NCBI GenBank assembly: GCA_031254315.1
Contig: JAIRUQ010000069.1
Location: 1 to 33,608 of the forward strand
Source of the DNA: Treponema sp.
Lineage (GTDB): Bacteria; Spirochaetota; Spirochaetia; Treponematales; Breznakiellaceae
Direction of reading: 5' to 3'
DNA length: 33,608 nucleotides
Positions within the stretch are counted from its first letter, which is position 1. Every line of letters begins with the position of its first letter. The notes under the pieces were generated by a model that was not told the DNA's origin, made no database searches, and saw only the letters and a program-made list of their open reading frames with translations. Below, in pieces: positions 7,392-15,163 of the stretch. Both the position numbers and the translations under genes were made by a program.

Positions 7392-7418
7392 ATTATAGTA
7401 AGATTTTATGTCTGTCAA
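7392..7418 (-). promoter_or_regulatory. Promoter of the restriction-modification operon
   Basis: On the minus strand, consensus TTGACA (7418-7413) and consensus TATAAT (7397-7392) are separated by a short 15-base spacer. Only 9 bases lie between TATAAT and the ATG at 7382, and no ribosome site is present. The -35 box sits exactly at the junction with the thioesterase fragment, marking the cassette edge. Confidence 0.6.
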
Positions 7419-7522
7419 GCGATTTATTGATCGAAGCGAAAGTTACTTGGGCGTTTGTTGATTCAAACGGTATGCCTGCAAAAATTCCGCCCGAGTTTGA
7501 TTTGCCGGGACTGAAGCCGTGA
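7419..7522 (+). pseudogene. 3' fragment of a broken acyl-CoA thioesterase-like gene
   Basis: Read on the plus strand, 7421-7522 encodes DLLIEAKVTWAFVD, then SNGMPAKIPPEF, and ends in TGA. The pattern of a final beta strand followed by a proline-containing IPPE tail recalls the C-terminus of 4HBT (hotdog) thioesterases. There is no start codon and no upstream part, since the frame is cut where the restriction cassette promoter begins. The last 30 bases are duplicated at 5398-5427. The gene was probably intact downstream of the pst operon before the cassette entered. The thioesterase label is tentative. Confidence 0.5.
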
Positions 7523-7525
7523 GGG
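7493..7525 (+). repeat. Right 33-base direct repeat flanking the restriction-modification pair
   Basis: This is the partner of 5398-5430 with one C/T difference. It forms the end of the thioesterase-like fragment plus three bases after its stop codon. Confidence 0.85.
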
Positions 7526-7532
7526 TTGGGGG

Positions 7533-8198
7533 CTATTCTAATTTTATTCTATCATATTCCTTTCTCTTTTTATCATTCAAAAATGTTCTAATAAGGTTAT
7601 AACTACTTTCAGGCATTTTGTTTATTTGATCGGCACACTTTCCCTTCTTTACATCAATTTTCATGTCCAGTTCTGTAAATTCTATCCCACATTCAATAAA
7701 GTTGTTTATAATGAATAACGCCAATTTTGGCTCAAGCGTTCCATTTGTTTTTAATTGTGTCCAACATTCAATAAACATATTATTTTGTTCCAAATCTTTT
7801 TTAATTTTACATAAATCGCTCAACGCCTGAAAAGTTAATTTATTTGATGAATTTATTTTCGCCAACGTGATTATTTTATTTATTTTTGAATTCCTGTCTT
7901 TACCATAAATTTTTTTACCGTCTTTTTCCATTAGTGCGATATTAAATTGTTTAATACATGAAGAACCAACCTTTAAGGTGTTTTTATTGTTGACATTGTA
8001 TATTATGAATTGCCACCTTAAGTCTTCATGTTCGCAAAGCTCACATGAAGGTCTTGAAATATTGTCATCATAGAATTCATTATTGTCAATAACTTCATTA
8101 TAAAAATACCATTCATTTAATGCGATTTTATAATTTTCCTTTTCCAAACTATATTCGAGTAAATTCTTTTTGCATTTTTCCGAATAGTTTTCCATCAT
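7533..8198 (-). CDS. Hypothetical protein with a CxxC...C metal-binding-like segment
   Basis: A 221-residue AT-rich protein of unknown function. Residues 52-81 contain CELC, about 25 residues of predicted strands, then VGSSCIKQF. I recall the same layout, a zinc-knuckle-like CxxC followed by VGSxCI, in phage and mobile-element proteins of unknown role, with a fourth ligand not obvious. The rest is Lys- and Asn-rich and mostly helical. Two adjacent ATG codons at 8198 and 8195 could start translation, and no clear ribosome site precedes them. It lies just outside the right direct repeat of the restriction cassette and in the same orientation as it, so it may belong to the same imported segment. 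No domain name is offered. Confidence 0.6.
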   Translation of the reverse strand: MMENYSEKCKKNLLEYSLEKENYKIALNEWYFYNEVIDNNEFYDDNISRPSCELCEHEDLRWQFIIYNVNNKNTLKVGSSCIKQFNIALMEKDGKKIYGKDRNSKINKIITLAKINSSNKLTFQALSDLCKIKKDLEQNNMFIECWTQLKTNGTLEPKLALFIINNFIECGIEFTELDMKIDVKKGKCADQINKMPESSYNLIRTFLNDKKRKEYDRIKLE

Positions 8199-8251
8199 TA
8201 AAACTTATATTAAAACAAAAATATATAATTTATGTCCCCCAAAAACACAAA

Positions 8252-9685
8252 TCAAGCCTCACGCAGAAAAGCGACGTAGCCTCTGTATGTCGTATAAAGA
8301 TCGATTTTGCTGATCACCTCGAATGGTGAGTGCATTGAAAGAACGGGAACGCCGCAGTCGAGAACATCCATTCCCAAATTGGCGGCATAAAGAGCGATTG
8401 TTCCGCCGCCGCCTTTGTCTACTTTGCCCAATTCCCCGAACTGCCACTGGATTTTATCGTGACTCATGATTGATTGCACTTTGGCGCAGAACTCGGCGTT
8501 GGCGTCGCTTGCGCCGTACTTGCCGCCGGAGCCTGTGTACTTTGTCAGCACAATTCCCTTCCCGATGAACGAAGAATTCTTTTTGTCGAAGACTCCAGCG
8601 TAGGTGGGATCAAAAGCCGCGTTGACATCGGCGGATAACATTGCGGAGCGCGAAAAACAGAGGCGAAGGTCTGCCTCTGTTCCGCCGCAAAGAAGTGCGA
8701 GAAAATTTTCAAAGTTAAGGGAACGCGCACCTGTATTTCCTGCGGAGCCTGTTTCTTCTTTGTCTGACAGATAACACACCATCGTTTTATTCGGCGCTGT
8801 TTTTTCGCGCGTAAAAGAAATCAGAGCCTGCAAAGCGGGCCAGGCGCAACTACGGTCATCATGTCCGTACGCGCCTATTAAACTCCTGTCAAGACCGACA
8901 TCAGCCGCCTTAAAAGCGGGGACAAATTCAATCTCCGCTCCGGCAAAATCTTTTTCTGTAATACCGTACTTTTTGTTTAATAAATCTAAAAGAGCTAGTT
9001 TTATTTTTTCTTTTTCATCTTTATCTGAATGGGGACGCGAACCTGCGAGAATATCCAAATCCTCCCCTTCTACCACAGCTGACGCTTTCTTCTCCATTTG
9101 TTCTTTGGCAAGATGAGGCAAAAGGTCTGTAACCGTAAACACAGGATCGCCCGGCTCCTCGCCAATATTAATCGTTGTCTTTTTTCCGGCAGAGTTGATA
9201 AATACACCGTGCATTGAAAGCGGAATCGCTGTCCACTGGTATTTTTTAATGCCGCCGTAGTAGTGGGTGTCAAAGAGAGCGAGGTCGTTGTCTTCGTAAA
9301 GCGGATTTTGTTTTAGGTCGAGACGGGGAGAATCCAAATGAGCGCCAAGGATGTTACAGCCCTCAACAGCGGACTTTTTCCCAATTACGGCGGCAAGGAC
9401 GGACTTGCCTCGAATATTCTGATAGACCTTCATGCCAGTTTCAATCTTTTTACCTTTCAATGTTTCGATATTAAGAAAGCCGTTTTTTTCGAGAAGGGCG
9501 CAGATCACGTCGGTACATTCCCGTTCGGTCTTTCCCTTGTCCAAAAATTGTTTGTATGATGAGGCAAGTTCCTCAACTTCTTTTTCGGTTTTTTTGTCGA
9601 TTCCTTCCCAGCAGTTTTTCAACTTGAAAAAGAGTTTATCCGATAGTTTCTCTTTTTTGCTCTTTGTTGTCTTTGCCTTTGCCAT
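8252..9685 (-). CDS. M18-family aspartyl aminopeptidase
   Basis: A 477-residue cytosolic metallopeptidase that removes N-terminal acidic residues from peptides. Two-zinc ligands typical of M18 are visible: H116 and D118 in GAHLDSPRLD, D276 region in GHDD (274-277), E310-E311 in DKEETGS, and H452 in SMHSPFE. ATG at 9685 is chosen because GGAGGG lies just upstream of it. A longer reading to 9718 would pass through that ribosome site. It is transcribed divergently from gltX, whose start is 52 bases away, so the two promoters share a short spacer. GC content is that of the housekeeping genes. Confidence 0.93.
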   Translation of the reverse strand: MAKAKTTKSKKEKLSDKLFFKLKNCWEGIDKKTEKEVEELASSYKQFLDKGKTERECTDVICALLEKNGFLNIETLKGKKIETGMKVYQNIRGKSVLAAVIGKKSAVEGCNILGAHLDSPRLDLKQNPLYEDNDLALFDTHYYGGIKKYQWTAIPLSMHGVFINSAGKKTTINIGEEPGDPVFTVTDLLPHLAKEQMEKKASAVVEGEDLDILAGSRPHSDKDEKEKIKLALLDLLNKKYGITEKDFAGAEIEFVPAFKAADVGLDRSLIGAYGHDDRSCAWPALQALISFTREKTAPNKTMVCYLSDKEETGSAGNTGARSLNFENFLALLCGGTEADLRLCFSRSAMLSADVNAAFDPTYAGVFDKKNSSFIGKGIVLTKYTGSGGKYGASDANAEFCAKVQSIMSHDKIQWQFGELGKVDKGGGGTIALYAANLGMDVLDCGVPVLSMHSPFEVISKIDLYTTYRGYVAFLREA

Positions 9686-9737
9686 GTTACCCTCCAAACG
9701 GTTACAATTAGTATACAACTATGATACAGTAAAAGCT

Positions 9738-11237
9738 ATGATTATACGAGACCGCTACGCCCCCTCTCCGACCGGACTTCAACATATCGGCGGAATAAGG
9801 ACGGCTCTTTTCAATTACCTATTCGCTCGCTCTGCGGGGGGGAAGTTTATCCTCAGGTTGGAAGATACCGACAGAACCCGTTTTGACGAGAGTTATGTGC
9901 AAAATCTTTACGACACATTTTCATGGCTGGGCATTAAATGGGACGAGGGTCCCGACTGCGGCGGAGATTTCAGTCCCTACATTCAGTCTGAGCGCACTTC
10001 TTTATACAAAAAATACGCGCAGGAGCTTCTTGACAAAGGGCAGGCGTATTACTGCTTCTGTTCAGCGCAGAGGATCGAAGAAGTGCGACAGCAGAGGGAA
10101 GCCGCCCACTCCTCAGAGACCGGCTACGATCGCCTCTGCCGTAACATCGATCCTCAATCAGCAGAAAAAAGAGCCGCAGAAGGTGAAGCCTGCACTATCA
10201 GGTTGAAAATTCCGCTGGACGAGACAACGCTCTTTCACGACTATCTGCTTGGCGACATTGAATGGAAGAACAGCGATGTTAATCCCGATCCGGTGTTATT
10301 AAAATCCGACGGCTTCCCTACCTATCACCTGGCAAATGTCGTTGATGATCATTTAATGGAAGTAAGTCATGTTCTTCGCGCTCAGGAATGGTTGTCGTCC
10401 ACGCCTCTTCATGTGATCATGTACCGCGCCTTTGGCTGGACGCCGCCTGAGTTCTGTCATCTTCCGATGGTTATGGGCAGTGACGGCAAAAAACTTTCCA
10501 AGCGTCATGGCGCGACAAGCATTGATGAATTCCGCAAGCAGGGCTATCTTCCCTCCGCACTGATAAATTATGTCGCGCTTTTAGGGGCTTCATACGAAGA
10601 GGGGAAAGAGATATACACTTTGGATGAACTCACACAGCGTTTCACTCTTGAAAAACTGAATAAAGCCCCTGCGGTTTTTGATTATAAAAAACTTGAATGG
10701 TACAACGGGCAGTATATCAGAATGATGAGCGATGATGATCTTGCAGACCTTTGTCTGCCATACGCAAAAGACGCGAATCTTTTTGGCGCAAAAGAGCCAA
10801 CTCCTCAGCAGAGAAAAAATTTTGTTGACGCAATGCCGCTGGTAAAGGAGCGTCTTGTCTTTCTTAGCGAAGCGCCCGAAAAAATAGCCTACTTGTTCAA
10901 TGAGCCTGAAATTCCTGAGGCGGAAGAGTTCATTCCCAAAAAATGCGACCTTGCCAAAACAATAGAGATTTTGCGTATTGGAAAAGAGATAGTACGCACG
11001 TTAGCTGAAGCGCCTGATGATGAACAGGCAGAAAACTTTATAAAAGTACAAGCTGAAAAGAGGGAAATAAAACTTGGCGATTTAATGATGCCTCTGCGAG
11101 TTGCCATTACAGGGACCCGTGTAAGCCCTCCTCTTTTCGGTTCTCTGCGCATCCTTGGGGCGGAATGTTCCGTAGAGCGAGTGGAAAGAGCGCTTGATAG
11201 GCTGGTTAAGGCGGATAAAGCTGGATTTTTAACTTGA
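9738..11237 (+). CDS. gltX: Glutamyl-tRNA synthetase GltX
   Basis: A 499-residue class I aminoacyl-tRNA synthetase that charges tRNA-Glu. The N-terminal catalytic domain starts RDRYAPSPTGLQHIGG, with HIGG (16-19) in place of HIGH. A CFC...C zinc-binding-like cluster follows near residue 105, and the KMSKS loop appears as KKLSKRHGA. The C-terminal anticodon-binding helical domain ends within the normal size. The ATG at 9738 gives the exact family N-terminus. The frame stays open upstream to 9432 but there runs antisense to the aminopeptidase and is not coding. No ribosome site is seen before 9738, while TATGAT lies at 9720-9725. It overlaps a possible promoter for the following hicB-like gene. 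Confidence 0.96.
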   Translation: MIIRDRYAPSPTGLQHIGGIRTALFNYLFARSAGGKFILRLEDTDRTRFDESYVQNLYDTFSWLGIKWDEGPDCGGDFSPYIQSERTSLYKKYAQELLDKGQAYYCFCSAQRIEEVRQQREAAHSSETGYDRLCRNIDPQSAEKRAAEGEACTIRLKIPLDETTLFHDYLLGDIEWKNSDVNPDPVLLKSDGFPTYHLANVVDDHLMEVSHVLRAQEWLSSTPLHVIMYRAFGWTPPEFCHLPMVMGSDGKKLSKRHGATSIDEFRKQGYLPSALINYVALLGASYEEGKEIYTLDELTQRFTLEKLNKAPAVFDYKKLEWYNGQYIRMMSDDDLADLCLPYAKDANLFGAKEPTPQQRKNFVDAMPLVKERLVFLSEAPEKIAYLFNEPEIPEAEEFIPKKCDLAKTIEILRIGKEIVRTLAEAPDDEQAENFIKVQAEKREIKLGDLMMPLRVAITGTRVSPPLFGSLRILGAECSVERVERALDRLVKADKAGFLT

Positions 11238-11262
11238 TCTACTGCCACTTCTATGAGATAAT
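11234..11262 (+). promoter_or_regulatory. Candidate promoter of the hicB-like gene
   Basis: TTGATC at 11234-11239 overlaps the gltX stop codon. A 17-base spacer and GATAAT at 11257-11262 follow. The message would start close to the AGGAGG ribosome site at 11268-11273. Confidence 0.4.
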
Positions 11263-11283
11263 TTTATAGGAGGAACATTAAAC

Positions 11284-11508
11284 ATGGGTAATGCTCAAAT
11301 TATCGCTGAAGGTGAAAATCTTTCGCAAAGAACGATTAAATTAAAATACACTTTTGAAATGGACGGCGATTTTTTTGTCGGTTATCTTGATGATTATCCT
11401 GAATATCCTACACAGGGGGAAAACCTGAAAGATTTTGAAGAAAATCTTCTTGATATTTACGAAATGATACAGAACGGTACTCTTGATGTTCATCAAAAAA
11501 GCGCTTAA
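11284..11508 (+). CDS. HicB-family antitoxin-like protein, without a HicA partner
   Basis: A 74-residue protein with the HicB fold signature: a strand pair ending DGDFFVGYLDDYPEYPTQGENLKDFEENLLDIYEMI. HicB proteins neutralise the HicA mRNA interferase and often carry a C-terminal DNA-binding domain. This one ends shortly after the core and has no such domain. AGGAGG at 11268-11273 precedes the ATG. No HicA-like gene is visible on either side. An ATG overlapping the stop region reads only two codons (ATGAAATAA), so a former downstream partner is either gone or never existed. It could be a solitary regulator or an antitoxin acting on a HicA elsewhere. Confidence 0.75.
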   Translation: MGNAQIIAEGENLSQRTIKLKYTFEMDGDFFVGYLDDYPEYPTQGENLKDFEENLLDIYEMIQNGTLDVHQKSA

Positions 11509-11588
11509 TGAAATAACTAAAAAAAATAATTAGGTGTCAATAACATAAGTAAAATCAATTATACACATCAATTAACATCAAACCTATT

Positions 11589-12029
11589 TTATGGAAAAAT
11601 ACCTTCCACATTTCTAAATCCAAATAGAATAGTATCTTTTTTAATTGTACAGGATAATTCAAATTTATTAGCTCTTACAAAATGCAACTCGTCAAATTCT
11701 TCATAAAATCTCCAGTCATCAGACTCCTTGCCGGTCAATAGTCTATTCTTATAGTCATTATACTGATTTTCATTAATTTGAACCTTATAATAAATAGGAA
11801 AAGTTCTAATTTGAAGGGGAATGCCGCCATCATAATCCGTAACTATTATTTGTACTTTTTGATCAATTTTCAGCCCGCTTTCTTTTAATAAAATCCATTT
11901 GGCTAATTTAATATTTTTACAATCCGGTGTTGTTAATAAATTTTGCTCATAAATTAATTCATAATTAGTTTTCTGACAAGAAATGATATTAATGATAAGA
12001 AAAAATAAAAGTAGTCTCTTTAATTTCAT
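11589..12029 (-). CDS. Small lipoprotein of unknown function
   Basis: A 146-residue protein with a lipoprotein signal: KLKR, a hydrophobic stretch and a lipobox IISC with Cys18. The mature part is mostly beta-like and contains KKDTILFGFRNVEG near the end. I do not recognise a family. AGGAGG lies 10 bases before the ATG, and the gene stands 27 bases downstream of the PmbA-like gene on the same strand, so it may be the last gene of that operon. It is clearly AT-rich, which suggests a recent addition. Its location would be the inner or outer membrane, depending on the species' lipoprotein sorting. Confidence 0.75.
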   Translation of the reverse strand: MKLKRLLLFFLIINIISCQKTNYELIYEQNLLTTPDCKNIKLAKWILLKESGLKIDQKVQIIVTDYDGGIPLQIRTFPIYYKVQINENQYNDYKNRLLTGKESDDWRFYEEFDELHFVRANKFELSCTIKKDTILFGFRNVEGIFP

Positions 12030-12056
12030 TAGATTAAATCCTCCTAGTTTATTTTT

Positions 12057-13232
12057 TTATTCCACATTTTTATTCTTCATGTGAAATTTTATATATGGAG
12101 CAAGAAAATTACCAAGTGATACCTGCTCAGACGAGATGTCTTCAATATTGTTGTAGATGTCAAAGATGTTAAAATAAACCTGCGCATTGAGGAGCCGCTC
12201 TGTAAATTTTCCGTTTCGCAGTATAAGTCCGTTTTTTATAATGCCGGAATAACTGCCGTCATCTCCTATGTCGCCGCGCAATTCATAAATAAACAAAGCG
12301 TCCTGTGTGTTCTTTAGCATAGCTTCCAAAGGCATTGCTCCTCCCTTTAGTTCAAAAGCTCTAAACGCATTCGGAATATATTTTTGCCCCGCCTTTTTTG
12401 ATTCTTCCCTGTTCAGAGGCAGATGCCGTAAAACGCCGTCTTTTATCAAAGTTACGACTCGCGCCTTTTTACCGTCAACCGTTTTTTCCGTTCCCGCATG
12501 ACGGGGATTGTAAGGATCAGAAGAAAAAGTAAGTTTGCTGTCAAAATATTTACGTTTGCGTTTTTTCTGATAATTACTTTTGTTCCACAATAAAAAAGAC
12601 AATGTATTTGTTAGCGCATCGGGAGAAAGTATCATGGAAGACGCTGTTACTTTGTCTGCGCGAACGGGCAAATCAATGGTATCAAGTTGAAGCATATACT
12701 GCAAATTAGCTATTTCACTAACTAAGCGCGGATAGCTGGGAGTTTTAAAATTGTAATAATGAGATGAGCCACAGCTCTTATAGTTGATAAAGAAATCATA
12801 ATCTAAAGTATCATCGATCTGTTTAACAGGATAATTAAAAGATTCTTTTTGTTCCCAAAATTGTGTGCATTTAACCATAATACATTCCGCGCCGGATTCA
12901 TTTATTGCCGATACGATGCTCCTGCACAGATCGTCTATGCGCTCATTTTGATTTTGATCGCCAGTGCAGTATTGAAGCCACGGTAGTTTGAATTTGGAAA
13001 AGGAAAGTATTTTTGAACCTGTACGGGAAAAAGGTACATTACCGGTAAAACGTATGTTTTTTCTTTTGCCTTCTGCGACAAAAGAAAAATCGCTGTAGTC
13101 AACATATTTTGTTTCAAAGGCATCGTTGCCGTATTGAGCGCTTTTGACAATTATTGTTTTCTTTGTATACGCACTTTGTTCACAGCGTTCTCTAAAAATA
13201 GGCTTTTTTTCAAGAATAATTTTAACAGCCAT
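12057..13232 (-). CDS. TldE/PmbA-like subunit of a TldD-type protease pair
   Basis: A 391-residue protein with no metal-binding HExxxH motif, as expected of the non-catalytic TldE/PmbA partner. Position and overlap support this reading: the ATG at 13232 lies inside the end of the tldD-like gene, an 11-base overlap, so the two are translated together. Weak family-like segments include the ASSMILSPDALTNTLSFLLW stretch near residue 200 and DPYNPRHAGTE, followed by VVTLIKDGVLRHLP, a segment resembling the IKDGVL turn of the family. The sequence is divergent and I would not have named it without the neighbour. TldD/TldE pairs cleave unfolded or modified peptides in the cytosol. Confidence 0.65.
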   Translation of the reverse strand: MAVKIILEKKPIFRERCEQSAYTKKTIIVKSAQYGNDAFETKYVDYSDFSFVAEGKRKNIRFTGNVPFSRTGSKILSFSKFKLPWLQYCTGDQNQNERIDDLCRSIVSAINESGAECIMVKCTQFWEQKESFNYPVKQIDDTLDYDFFINYKSCGSSHYYNFKTPSYPRLVSEIANLQYMLQLDTIDLPVRADKVTASSMILSPDALTNTLSFLLWNKSNYQKKRKRKYFDSKLTFSSDPYNPRHAGTEKTVDGKKARVVTLIKDGVLRHLPLNREESKKAGQKYIPNAFRAFELKGGAMPLEAMLKNTQDALFIYELRGDIGDDGSYSGIIKNGLILRNGKFTERLLNAQVYFNIFDIYNNIEDISSEQVSLGNFLAPYIKFHMKNKNVE

Positions 13233-14499
13233 GTACAGTACCCTTTAATACAATCGAAGGCGCGCCGTGCGTCAGCCTAAGACCGTATCCATTTTTGCCG
13301 CAGTTACCGCTGTGCCATGTAAAATCATCACTACAAGCGGTAATTGAATTAAGCAAATCAAGGGTATGACCACGGATGACAAAATTTCTGACACATCCGG
13401 TTATTTCCCCTTTTTTTATTTCATGTCCAAATTCTACAAAAAGTTCTACCTCGCCGTTTTGCTCCGATGAACCGGCGTTTATTTTTTCTACCACCAAGGC
13501 GTTATCGATCTTTGATAAATCAGCTAACAGAGATTTGTCAACTTCCAAAGCTGTATTTCTCATTCGTATTTGAGAGAGTTGAGAAAACAAACTGGAACGG
13601 CTATTGCCTGTACATATTCCTTCCACCGCAAACTGCCTGTTGTTCATTCTGTTTTGAATTTTGCCGTTTTTAATAAGCGTTACATCAATCGTTTCGGTTC
13701 CTTCGCTGTCTATGTGCAGAGGCAAAAGACAGGGCTTGCCAAAAGCAGTATGGGCATAATCTGTTACGGTGATATGGGGATTAATAACCGTTTCTTCATT
13801 AAAAATTGTTTGTTGGCGGAAATTGTCCTCTTCAAAAAGATGCCCTACCGATTCATGGACAAAAACAGAAGCGGCATTATGGTTAAGTATGATTGTATAT
13901 TCCCCGGTTTGAGGAACCTTGGCGTCAGGAATTTTAAAATGCTGTTCAATAATAATGTCTAGTTTGTTTTTTAATTCTTCCAAAGTATAATCAAGCAGTT
14001 CAGTTTCATCCAGCAAAAGATCGCTGTTTTGGTACACGTTATTATGAATATTTACCGCAGAATAAAATTCGACTGCGGTTGAAAACTGTTGTTCTAACTG
14101 AAAAATGCCCTTTTGATAATTAAACAGCAAATTTTTGTCATTGGTAAAGTTGTAATATAATCCATGCTCTTTGATTTTTTTACAGGTTTTTTCTACATGA
14201 GCGCTTAATTCATCAAGTATTGCCAGCCGTTTTATTTTTTCATCATCAGCGGGAATAATATCGTTATAGTCATCAAAAAAATGATCTGCCGTATTATCAA
14301 CAGGCAGTTCTTTGAAAAAACCGGCAACAGCCTTGGAATTTTCGGCAGATTGCGCGGTAAATTCAAGTTGAGATTCCAGTTTATAACAGGACATACCGGA
14401 ATGTAAATCAATGCGCTCCTGCCGCTGTGCAGATATACTTGAAGGCAAACTATAACTGTATCTTTTTTGTAGACGACCGCCTATTCGCATAAGGCTCAT
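13222..14499 (-). CDS. TldD-like metalloprotease
   Basis: A 425-residue member of the TldD family. The zinc-binding HESVGH motif (H215, E216, H220) follows ILNHNAASVF, and the conserved C-terminal NCGKNGYGLRLTHGAP segment supplies the usual Cys ligand. The family partner is encoded by the overlapping downstream gene. The N-terminal region before residue 150 is short and divergent compared with typical TldD proteins of roughly 480 residues, and the usual N-terminal conserved blocks are hard to see. The start at 14499 has no ribosome site, and an ATG three codons later is an alternative. Substrates in other bacteria include microcin B17 precursors and antitoxins. Orphan antitoxins lie on both sides here, but a link is speculation. 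Confidence 0.82.
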   Translation of the reverse strand: MSLMRIGGRLQKRYSYSLPSSISAQRQERIDLHSGMSCYKLESQLEFTAQSAENSKAVAGFFKELPVDNTADHFFDDYNDIIPADDEKIKRLAILDELSAHVEKTCKKIKEHGLYYNFTNDKNLLFNYQKGIFQLEQQFSTAVEFYSAVNIHNNVYQNSDLLLDETELLDYTLEELKNKLDIIIEQHFKIPDAKVPQTGEYTIILNHNAASVFVHESVGHLFEEDNFRQQTIFNEETVINPHITVTDYAHTAFGKPCLLPLHIDSEGTETIDVTLIKNGKIQNRMNNRQFAVEGICTGNSRSSLFSQLSQIRMRNTALEVDKSLLADLSKIDNALVVEKINAGSSEQNGEVELFVEFGHEIKKGEITGCVRNFVIRGHTLDLLNSITACSDDFTWHSGNCGKNGYGLRLTHGAPSIVLKGTVHGC

Positions 14500-14657
14500 A
14501 TTAACATAAAATCATATAGTTAGACAACATCCCGACTGTAAATAGCATTTACACAATTTACAGCTTCTGGGGTATTTATTGTACCACCTAAATCATTACA
14601 TTCCTGTAAAAAAAACAAATCCCAAACAACACACCCTGATGAAAAATTATAGTTATT

Positions 14658-14683
14658 AGGAAACTTCAGTTTCTGAACAACTT
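14658..14683. repeat. Short palindromic repeat, copy 1
   Basis: The core GGAAACTTCAGTTTC is followed by TGAACAACTT. A second, more perfect copy lies at 30067-30090, with the central two bases in the opposite orientation. The flank GAACAACTT is shared. It resembles a REP-like element dispersed in the genome. Confidence 0.6.
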
Positions 14684-14787
14684 TCTTTTAAATAGCGTTT
14701 TTGTAGGGTTTTAGCCCGAAAAAATGCAGTATCTTTAGAAGCTGTTGAAAAGTTGGAAATCTAAGGATAATATTATAAAAAATTTAC

Positions 14788-14816
14788 TTGCCTGATACGA
14801 TAAAATTTCTTATTTT
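14788..14816 (+). promoter_or_regulatory. Promoter of the vapB-like gene, leaderless layout
   Basis: TTGCCT at 14788-14793, a 17-base spacer, and TATTTT at 14811-14816. The ATG at 14824 follows after 7 bases with no ribosome site. Confidence 0.45.
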
Positions 14817-14823
14817 TTAGTAC

Positions 14824-15039
14824 ATGAAAATAACTGCGCTAGTCTCTGATAATATAGCCAGAGATGTAATGGCATACACACGCACCAAATCAATTGACGA
14901 AGCGATAGCTATTGCTCTAAAAGATTGGCTTGTTATGCACAAACTCAAAGAAGTAAAAAATAAAATTATATATCGGGACACTAACAGGATACCAAAAGAC
15001 TTCATGGATTTAACTAATTACATGCCTACAAGCGAATAA
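14824..15039 (+). CDS. VapB-like antitoxin, without an adjacent toxin
   Basis: A 71-residue protein beginning MKITALVSDNIARDVMAYTRTKSIDEAIAIALKDWL. A short strand followed by helices with the T-K-S-x-x-E-A spacing is typical of ribbon-helix-helix VapB antitoxins, which bind operator DNA as dimers and hold a VapC toxin through their C-terminus. A C-terminal tail with IPKDFMDL could be the toxin-binding arm. No VapC-like ORF follows, as the next gene is on the other strand after about 115 bases. It may act on a distant toxin, protect against incoming plasmids, or be a relic. The RHH assignment is by eye. Confidence 0.65.
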   Translation: MKITALVSDNIARDVMAYTRTKSIDEAIAIALKDWLVMHKLKEVKNKIIYRDTNRIPKDFMDLTNYMPTSE

Positions 15040-15061
15040 GCAATTCACACCCAGCGCAATA

Positions 15062-15163
15062 AAGGTCATTCTATCTCTATTGCTCATCACTCCCTGCTCG
15101 TTGGTAGCACTTCATTCTCTAATCTCCCCATTGCTAATTGCTCACTGCTCTTTGCTAATTGCT
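15062..15163. repeat. Degenerate short-repeat tract rich in AATTGCT/AGCAAT units
   Basis: TTGCTAATTGCT occurs at 15131-15142 and again at 15152-15163, with related units (ATTGCTCATCACT, TTGCTCACTGCTC) spread through the tract. The tract runs into the 3' end of the RNase gene, where it encodes the last residues before the stop. No protein is encoded outside that overlap. Confidence 0.5.

Larger units (their letters stand above)
14500..14823. other. Non-coding stretch between the tldD-like and vapB-like genes
   Basis: No gene is supported in these 324 bases. The stretch holds a copy of a short palindromic repeat at 14658-14683 and, at its right end, the promoter of the vapB-like gene. It is AT-rich throughout. 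The two flanking genes are divergent, so the tldD-like promoter should also lie near its left end, but no convincing -35/-10 pair with correct spacing was found. Confidence 0.6.

Noticed and set aside
9432..9737. N-terminal extension of gltX
   Set aside because: The extra 102 codons lie antisense to the aminopeptidase gene. The family N-terminus starts exactly at 9738.
13570..13962. 130-codon plus-strand ORF inside the tldD-like gene
   Set aside because: It is a shadow frame of a gene with clear family motifs on the other strand.
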